Origin: Siniperca chuatsi | Taxonomy: Eukaryota; Chordata; Actinopteri; Centrarchiformes; Sinipercidae | Length of the DNA: 64,000 nucleotides | Direction: 5' to 3' | Assembly: GCF_020085105.1 (NCBI RefSeq) | Contig: NC_058056.1 | Location: 13,452,929-13,516,928 of the forward strand | Shown here: positions 28,101 through 38,200 of the stretch, one piece after another | Layout of the letters: the number at the start of each line of letters is the position of its first letter | Numbering within the stretch: position 1 is the stretch's first letter | Translations under genes and position numbers: made by a program | The notes under the pieces: model-generated | Told to the model about the DNA's origin: nothing | Seen by the model: the letters and a program-made list of their open reading frames with translations, nothing else | Database searches by the model: none

Positions 28101-30154
28101 GAAATATCTTACTTGTAGGTTTTGGTCTTGTCCAGCCAAATGCCACATATGAGGGACCCCACCATGCCAGCAACGACAATGGTCAGACCAATTCTCCCAG
28201 CATTCACCTCTTCACCCTGAGAGGAAAAACATTGACATTTCTAATTTTACAGACCGTACAAGTCATTTGTGACATTTTGCATCCTGTAGTTCTCTTGTCC
28301 TGGAAGCTCTGGACCATAACAATCAGAGTCCCAGACCCCAGTTATCTGTGTCAGGGTCATCTCCTTGGCAGCTTTATAGTTATCAGTATTAAAGGAAACC
28401 ACACAAATGTCTACATGCTGGGCCTACTGACTCTGAGTATATGACAGGAAAGAATGATAGAGGTAAGGAAGGAAGGAAGAAACACAGAAAGTGAAATAAA
28501 AGCTCATCTGGTTGGAAATAAACATAAGCACATAATCATGTTTTAGAGCAGACACACTGGGACTCACAGGATAGTGTTCAATGATCATCCGATTCAACAG
28601 TGTGGAAACAGCGTAGAAGCAGCCAACATTGAGCCCTGGAGACAACAAACAGAAATCAGTGTCTGTCTATTCTGAGAAGACCTGTAGGGAAAGGAGAAGG
28701 TCCAGATGGGACCTCATGCTTCCCCTTAAAAACACTGCCGACTACTTCAGAAGTTTACACTGGAGCACATGTCATTCAGTACCTCTTGGTGCATTGTTCA
28801 GACATGTTAAGGATACACATTTACAGACACATTTTAATATGTTTCATACTGTGAATAATTAATATAGTTTTCATTAAATAGTGACCTTTGAGCAAAAAAC
28901 GTGAAATCTCACAAGACCTTTAAATGATTACTACACATAGGCAGTGTACTGGAAGTCCATGTGTTTTGATGACACATGCTCATATCTGCACACCAGCTGA
29001 TAAAGATGGTGAGTGTCCACAAATGTGACTGTGGCAGCTTCAACTGCAAACATCTATTTTGAGGCTTTTACATCTTTGTTACCTTTCACCTTAATATTGT
29101 AACAACATCCGATCCTGGATAGGTGATAAAGTAAGATGTTGGAGTACAGGATGACCTGCATGTCAAAATGATGTAATCAAGCGACATTATGACACAGCAT
29201 CTAAAGACACAGATCTGACTCAGACTTCCTCCTCTGCTATCTTTATGATATCATTTTATGTAACCTTCCTATGAACCTACAGCAGGCTAAAATTAGTATT
29301 TTGCTATTTGGAGAATTAGAGAGTATTACAACCAACTAAAGCCATGTAAGTAACTGTGATGTAAGTGAATCAGCTGTGACTTGACCTTGTTGTAATGATA
29401 GTAATAGTAAATAATAGTAGTGCTGAAACTATCCACTTGTCGACTGACAGAAAAAACAATAGTTCTGATATTTGCTAGTTCTAGCTTCTTAAAGGTGAGG
29501 TTTTCTTGCTTTTCTCTGTTTAAGGTCATTGTGACTTAAATATTTATGTGTTTTGGATTGTTGGTGGGACAAAACAAGCAATTTAAAGGCACTGAGAACT
29601 TGTGATGAGTATTTTTAAAGTATTTTTGACATTATATAGCCTAGACGATTAAATGATTGAATAAACAGTAGATTAATCATTAGTGGCAGCCCTACATAAA
29701 CATCAGTGGAGAATCGAGAGAATAGCCAAGTGGTTTAAGTTGTAAATACAAAAAACCCTAAGGGCCTGTTCCTCCAGACAAGGTGTCATTACACAAAAGT
29801 CCACCAGTCTATTTGTAGAAGTACAGACAGATTAAGGCAGCAGGAAGGGACCCACCATAGCTGACCACCAGGAGCATGAAGGGCTTGTTGCGCAGCAGCC
29901 TCACGATAGAAGCCATGTACGAGTACTCGTCGGGGGGGATGTTCCTGGCCTGAGCCTGGGCCTGGGTGGGAGGGATCTCTGGTCTCTCCTGAAACACTGG
30001 AAAAACAAACACACAATATTTCTTACTTGTGTGTCTAGGATTTACGACGTTTATAACCTGAGAGAGAAAACCAGTCCTTTCATTAAGCTTGTTGTGGCAG
30101 TGTTCTCATCTGTTCTCTGATCAGCCAGGAGGAGGTGTAACATTGGAAGCAAAA

Positions 30155-30203
<49 letters not shown>

Positions 30204-33200
30204 CTGTGTGTGTCTGTGTGTGCTTGTACACAACAGCAAGGCAGGGTAGGACATTCCTCTAAAGATAAGATAATTCAGTCTCTAAAACGTTGGCACTATC
30301 TACGCTATGCTGTTCCAGCCAGCTAATTATCATCTGTGTGACACACCTGTGGTCAATAGGCCAACAGGATGAGCCAGTTGAACACTAATCATCATCATTG
30401 TTTTGTGTACTTTTTCTATTTCTACTTCCTGTCGTCTTATCTTAATTTTATTAGCTTTGTATTAATTCCTTGATTCTATAAACTAATGGAAAAATAAGAA
30501 TAAGTTTTTTGCTGTTTTTGCAGGGACAGATAAACAGAATGGCATGGTCACTGGATAAACTATTGCCACATTCTACATACTAATTTGTAATACTTGTCCC
30601 TTGAATGGCTTCAATATCTGATCTGATATAATAAACACTAGCTTAGTAAGAAAATGTAAATGTTCAAAATAAATGTTTTTCTCTATTACTGCTTCTCTTC
30701 TTCTTTATTCTTCATCTCTCATGTTATAACATAACTGCAGTTGCATACTTAGGTCACATGATGACAACTGAGCAAGATATATCCTCCACAAAGACCATGA
30801 GATGCAATTCAAAACCCCAGAAATAGCTAGTAAGTGGACCTTGAGTTAATTTTTTTGTCAAACTATTTCTCTCTACTTTATTCACATATAAGTGGAGATA
30901 TAATGTAGACTATCAAGCAGCTATTATTATAATTTACTTAGCAAAATCTGTCTCTCTAACCATTACATAGTAAGAATTTATTAATATGAACATGAAACCA
31001 TGTCGTAGGGTTTGTGCAATAGCCATGTATGGTTGTGTATGAATGAAATAAAACTATTTCTTTTAATATTGTTTATGGTCTTTTGTAATGTTTTATTTCT
31101 GTGAATTGTATATAGTATTTATAGTTTCTGGAACTGCAGTACAGAGTCTGAGACACATTTGTCAAACATAACATTTTGCAGCTAATAAAGTAGTAAAACT
31201 GTTAAAGCAATACATGCAGTATCAATATAATAATGGTTATTATTGTAATAATGTTTTTTCCTGTTAACATAGTAATTATTACAATATGGAGTTTTATTAT
31301 TTTGTCTATGGCATGTATACATTTCCAATCTCTCTGAATGCAGTAACAATACATACTGGATAGTTACCACATTTAATATTAAACGAGGCGGTATAAGCTG
31401 CTTAGAAAGATCATTTTTCTTCCTTATTTTTTTTTTCTTTCTTCTTTTCTATTTTTTTTTTCCCACATCTAATTCACCCAAATAGAATTCTGGAGTTAGG
31501 GTACAAAATGAAACTGTAAAAGCCCCTGCATACCCATAGTCCACCCAAACAGGTGTTTTCATTATGTTGCCAATGATCTAATTTCTGATTGTCAACCAAG
31601 GATCTGCCTCTGTGCCAGTTCACATTTCCCAGACGAAAATGTGACCTATGGCGAAGCTTCACCGTGTTCCTCTGACTGTCAGTGAGTTTTAGTCCTTCGT
31701 GGAGGTGAAAGGAGGATTAAACAGAGCTGAGGGGGAAGATGATTTCATAAAACACTTCCATGACTTCCTGAGTTCCTGCTGGTATTTCACATCGTGTCCG
31801 AACACATCTCATCAAAAGGTACAATTACAGCAATTACTGCAGCTGCTCTTCTAGTGGGCCGCGATGCTGTTGAGTTTTTGGTAGAGAGCACATCTCAGAG
31901 ACTCAGCTTTCCAGCAGTGCTGCCTGAGGAGCCCACCAACCAGAAAAGAAGCTCTACCATATAAAAATGAATGAATTGTATGTCAAACAATAAACCCTGC
32001 AATGCCAACTAAAAAAGGTCAAATCCCATTGACATTACTATGAGGGACAAAGGAGGTGAGGTGAGGTAACAGCTTTGTCACAGTCCCTACCACTGGAAAG
32101 CACAAACTGTCAAGATGACGCTTTATACATTTTCACAACCATGGCTGTGGGAGTTATATGACATTAAAAGGGACTTGCAGTGGGCTATTATTGCATGTGT
32201 GAGCAAAGAGCCCTGACAGCTCTTGCCCACTCTATGAGCCTGTGGATGTGAATAGTCATCTTCCCTTGCAGACTTACCAATGACCACGAGGATAAAGATG
32301 AGGGTGGCCACTCCCGCGCTGATGTAGAACATGATTCTGATGTGGTACTCCAACTCATTTATATCATCCACATTAGGCACAAGGATGGGTGGGATCAGGA
32401 ACCCAATGGCAATACCCATCTGTAGGTGAGAGGAACAAAATGAAAAAATGACTTTGCGCCTCTAGCTGAAGACTACACACACACATACACACAGAGTTGC
32501 ACTCAGTACACATTATTAAAGGGGGAAAGCATCATTATAAAAGTGGGAAGCGGTTGAAATAAAGAATCAGAAAAGAAAAGAAAAAGCTTACAGAAAATGT
32601 AAATTCTATGGATTTTTTTAACTCTGCATTGAGAAAAAAATTGATGCAACAAAAGGGTCTTACCTATGTCTTAAATATGAAGCTGCAGCCAGGAGACGCT
32701 TAGCTTAGCATAAAGATTGTAAAACAGGGGGAAATAGCTAGCCTGGCTCTGTCCAAATGAAGTCCACCTATCAGCACCTCTAAAGATCACTAGTTAACAG
32801 GTTAAATCTTGTTTGTTTAATCCATACAAAAAGTACTGTTTTATGGGGGGTTATGTGCCGGACTATTTCTCGGCTAGGAGCAAGCAATCCAGTGGAGACC
32901 CCATGAATTTAATGCTTCCTTTAGAGGTGCTGGTAGGTGGATTTTGTTACTGTTGGACTAAGACAGGTTAGCTGTTTCCAGTCTTTATATTTGACAGACA
33001 GATATGAGAGTGGTATCACTCATCTCATCAACTCTCCACCAGAAAGCGAATAAGCATATTTTCCAAAATGTAAAACTATTGCTTTAAGAAGTACAAGTAA
33101 TGCAAGGGGTCATATTTTGGGGAACATGTGCTCGACATGAAGATTTAATGTATCCAATCCTCAGGGTCCAGCAACAGTTCTAGTGGATCTGGGACAACTG

Positions 33201-35211
33201 GGGGGTACAAAATATAAAATATATAAGTAGTGCCCACACCCTCAGCTTCCTAAAGCCTCAAGAACATTCCAGAGGGGACGCCAGCCGACGTCCCTCCGCT
33301 CTGGGGGAAAGGTGAGAGAGATCTAACATGAGCTACTTGAACAATCCTTAACTTACCATGTGGTCGTTTTGTTAGAGAAAGCTTTCTAAGATATTGAAAG
33401 GAGCCTATAAAAGATCCCTACAACACAGTAACTGGACAATCATCTCTGTTTAATCACTGTCACATAACCGAAGCAAAGAAACGACATTGTATCCTTATTT
33501 TTTGTGTATTCTGGATAAGTAGCAAGTCTTGATAACTTGTCAAAAATGCAAAACAAGCTTATTCTCATCTGGTGCAAATCAAGAATGGCCTCTCTTTTGG
33601 CACATACATTTTTGATCTGTTTGATCTTCAAAGCATCGCAAGCCTTCATGGAAATCCTACCTACTTTTTGCTAATGTGAACTATTTCTAAACGTCCGAGG
33701 GGATATGAAAACCACTTCAGGCTGAAAACTTGGAAGCATCAGGTTTAGGGGCCAGAGCCAAAAGAATAAAGTCGTGGTGAGCAAGTAAACATCAACAACA
33801 ATGTGTCCTTTTATCTTAAGCAGCAGGGAGCGGGACTTAAGCACAAAACAAGAACATGCGTGACAATGACCGGTATGCAGTGTTTGGTCTAACGCTGGTG
33901 AGAGATTGAAGAAAAAACAGTTAAGCTTCAGAGGTTAACGAACATCAGAAGGGTGAGACGTCTTTTGATGGTTTATGTTTACGTATAGTTTTAAGGTTGT
34001 GGTGCAATCACAAGGCATTTATATATAGCATATATAATACATAAGAACTGTAGAGTATCCATTGACTGTTTTTATTGGCTTGTACAAAAATAATTTAGAG
34101 ATAAATTGAATTATGGAGCCAGATTCTTCCCTTTGAAAATGACTCAAGATTGCATCACTGCATCACTCTACTGCAAAACTGTGTTGGTCTTCTAAGGTGA
34201 AGGAGACATTAACCATGACATGCGACCACACAAACCCTCTCTACAGCATCCCTCATGAGCTTGCGATGGACACGGCATTCTCAGTGCAATCTCATAGTAC
34301 AGTTAATTTACCCCACAAGCCTGGGAGCTTGTTTAGTAGCACATGGTTCAAGTGGTGGAAGTCACCCACCATCCCCCCACCCCCTGCAATTTCCCCTGGC
34401 TGGGAAGAGCAAACCACACAAACACACACACAAAAGGAAATCACTTTGAACAATTGGATTATTCCGGCATTTTTTTGTGAGACAGAGCCACAAACAACAT
34501 CCTTCCAGTTTGGGAAGGTCTTTATCACACACCTGTTGCCTGTGTACACTGTGAGTGGAAGACTTTTTCATCATTTATGAGTTTGATTTGGCTGACATGG
34601 AAGATTAGCTCACTGCTATCACATTTTTCTAGCACTTTTCTTTCTGGTTTCTGCTCAAATTTAGCTTGTTTGTATAAGATGTCCTATTGACAGTGTTTTG
34701 AGTTCAAAATCAAAGAATATATATTTTAAAAATGGTAACACTAGGCTCTTACATTAAAAATAACCTAAAAGTAAACTATGAGCTAATATTTTCACAGCTG
34801 ACGTAAAAAAAAAATCCACTTAACTCCTCAACTTCTCATATACCACATGTCATACCGTTAGCATGTGAGAAATCCTGAGGTAATTTCAACAGAATTGAAA
34901 CTAACTATGTACATGCTTGGTTCTGCGAGTTAACATGCGTCGCTTCTCTAAGATCCTTTTCGCTGTCGGGAGCTGAAGCGGACACCAGCCGTACGTTTTC
35001 TCCACCGGCGAAGAGAGTGATTCACTTTGTTCAACCTGCTGACTCAAGAGGAAGGCTGGAGACAGAATTCACAGGAACAGACAGACTCAGTCACACATTC
35101 AAGAAGATGGCGCTGACATGACATAACATGTACCTGCCTGTTTTTAACACACTGCCACTCAGATGAAGTTAGATGATAGAGCTCTCTTTCACTCTTTCTC
35201 GCCAACCAACC

Positions 35212-35248
<37 letters not shown>

Positions 35249-38200
35249 AGAGTTCTCTTTACGCCAATATGAGAAGTTTGTAACACCATACACACACTGC
35301 TAAAGACATTTTGTGCCCAACAGGTAAACGGAGACAAACCTGGTTTCCCAGAACGCCAATGGAACAGGCGGTGGACACTTCCTGCTGCCCAAACCACAGG
35401 GACGCAAGTCTGGATGGGATGCCCAGGATATAAACAGTGGCCACCGAACACACAAACTGGCCAAAAAAGGTCATGGCAAACATGTTGGGGTGGGCCGTGC
35501 TCGTCTTGATCCATGCCCCAATGCAGTTGAAGGCTGAGCCCACCACCACAACGTCCCTCATGCCCCGGTTGTCGAGCACCCACGTGACGGGCAGGATGAG
35601 GGGGATGTAGGTGATGAAATAGATCATGGAGAGCCAGTCGATGGCCAGGGTGTCGATGTTGTAGAAGCGCATGAAGATGTTGCTGATGATGCCGTACTGC
35701 AGCCACATGAAGGCGTTGCTCATGGAGAAGGCGCTGAAGACGAATAGCATGACCCATCGCCGCTTGTACAACCTGGTCTCCATTAGCGGGAAGAGCCATG
35801 CTGTGTCCAGGACCGAAGGCTCCAAGGGGTCGCTGCTGTCTCCCAGAAGCAGGTGGTGGTTGTATTCTCCCAGATTGGTTCTCTCTTTTCTTGTTGGAGA
35901 CCAATCATTGTCCATCCACTCGTGATCACCCTGAGAGCTCATGTTGCTCCCACTGAGGCGCTTCCCTTCTCCTTCAGGCTAACAGCTAGAGGGAAGAGCA
36001 AACATTTCTCCTAGTGTGTGCGCTCTCTTAACACTGTGGCAGTTTACCTGACTCGCCCCTCCCACCCAGCAGGTATTTCCTACATGCTGATCATAAATGA
36101 GCTCCCCTGCTGTGCCTAAAGTGGCGATTACTGCTTATTACTCCCTCTGATTTAGCAGAGGCGGATCTGGGTTGCAGTTTAAATATAATGGGCAGCGTTG
36201 GGAAGCTATGATACCAGCCAACTGTTACATACCTGACTGACTCTGGTATGTAATGGATTTCTTTTGTGAGTTTTACTTCTCATTTCAAACTCCTCCTTCC
36301 AGCTCATGTCAAAGCATCCATCTACCAATTGATAGCAGGCGCTGAGTGGGCAACTTGATTTTATTGCTAAAGTTAGGCACATGACACACACACATACTGT
36401 GTACAGAGGAGCAAAAGTCCATGGAGGGTGATGCTTAACAAAGACTGCAAATCCATCAGAAAACTGACAAACTGGAAAGAATGCCGCAAAGTACAGTTGC
36501 AGTCAGAAAGTAGGATCACAGTGACACTTCATTTTGTTATGTTGGCTGTGCTTGTGCACTCAAAAACACTGGGTTTTAAATGAAACAGAAATGTTGATTT
36601 CCAGCTTTAATTTGAGAGTATTTACATCCACATCAGATGATCAGAGTAGGAATTGTAGCCCTTTTTATACTGTCCTCCAATCTTAGGGGACAAAAGTAAG
36701 TAATTGCACACGTTAACAAAAACCTACATAGCATTATCAGCAAAATATCATTGCAGAACACTTTGTATGTTTCCAGGTGATGCCAGGCCTGTCATAATAC
36801 TGATTAGGGCAATCAAGTGTTAGCCCAAGCTGCTCTGCTTTGCTTATTCAGCCCTTGAAAGAGAACACTATGGCCTCTGACCTTTGTCCATGTTAATGAA
36901 GATAACACATACAGCACTGAGTGATTGATGGAACATGACATGAGGAGATACTGACATGTATGACTGACACACAGCCTGTCGAGGTGCTGGAGAGCAGGGT
37001 TTGAAATAAGAATGTGTGGTGGTTCTGATACTAAATGATACTAAACCACAGTGGGGCTTGTCGTCACTCTTTTTACTCAGAGATGTATTTCTCAGTGGAG
37101 GGTTAGTACTGTGATGGGATTTAGGGCACACACAATCAGTCAAGATCAATTATTTTCAAATTTACAGTGTTCAAGGTTAACAAGAGTGATACATTTTATT
37201 CTGGGTCAAATGTATTCTATCATGCCGCATCATGAGTGTTCCTGAGCGCTCCAACATTTTCATTAGAGCTGTAACAATTAGTTGATTAACTGATTACTTG
37301 ATCGACAGAAAATTAATATGCAACTATTTTGATAATTGATTAACAATTTCAAACCTTTTTAAAGAAAAAAATGTCAACAACTAACTGGTTCCAGCTTTTC
37401 AAATGCAAATATTTGACTTCTATGATAGTTTTGTACTGTTGGTGATACAAAACAAGGCATTTTATGACGTCACCTTTGAAACTTGTGATGGGCACTTTTT
37501 GCTATTTGGTAGATTAATCGATAATGAAAATAATAGTTTCACTGATATTCAAATGTATTATCTAGTTATTGATTATCCTTACTTTTATGTACCTCATTGT
37601 ATAATTCATTTAATGAATTCTACATGAAAACAAAGTTGAGCTTTACCTTTATGCGTTTAGCTATCCAAAGCATAAAAGTGGACTTAGGCAATTGTAATGA
37701 AAATTGGGAATGTTACATTTTAAATGCTAACATTTCCATAATTGAACTTTTGGCTCTAATATATTTAGTTTGAAAAATGTAGGCATATTAGTAATAAATC
37801 ATTTAATGGGCTTTAGTTTTCATTAAAAAAAACATCTCAGAGCACCACTGTGGCTTTTTTGCAGAGCCAAAAAGGTCTTTTAATCGTCATATTGAGGGAT
37901 GCTGTATGTTTAGAAGTAAATGACCTGTGGCCCCAGTTTTCTCTCCTGTTGCTGTTGTGACCGTGTTTTTAGCAGCTTGAACAGACTGGAAATTTCCGAC
38001 GGCAGTACTGTAGTGCCCTTGCTGTCTGCAGCCTGCAGCTACACCACCCCTGCCTCATGGAGCGAATCCATGAATGGAAGGAGTGAAGAGAAGAAAAGGA
38101 GAAGCAAAACCTCTCTCATGATATTAAAACTGCAACCCCAAATCATGATCACTATTCTCAGGCGTCTTTAAGGAAATCAAATCATGGTACGATATCAGTA

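Noticed and set aside
34197-34580. Plus-strand frame of 127 codons in the flvcr2 intron
   Set aside because: Low-complexity, CA-repeat-containing, no splice or homology support.
35044-35904. 286-codon minus-strand frame overlapping flvcr2 exon 1b
   Set aside because: Out-of-frame shadow of exon 1b, with histidine/glutamine-rich sequence and a valine/cysteine run across the CA microsatellite.
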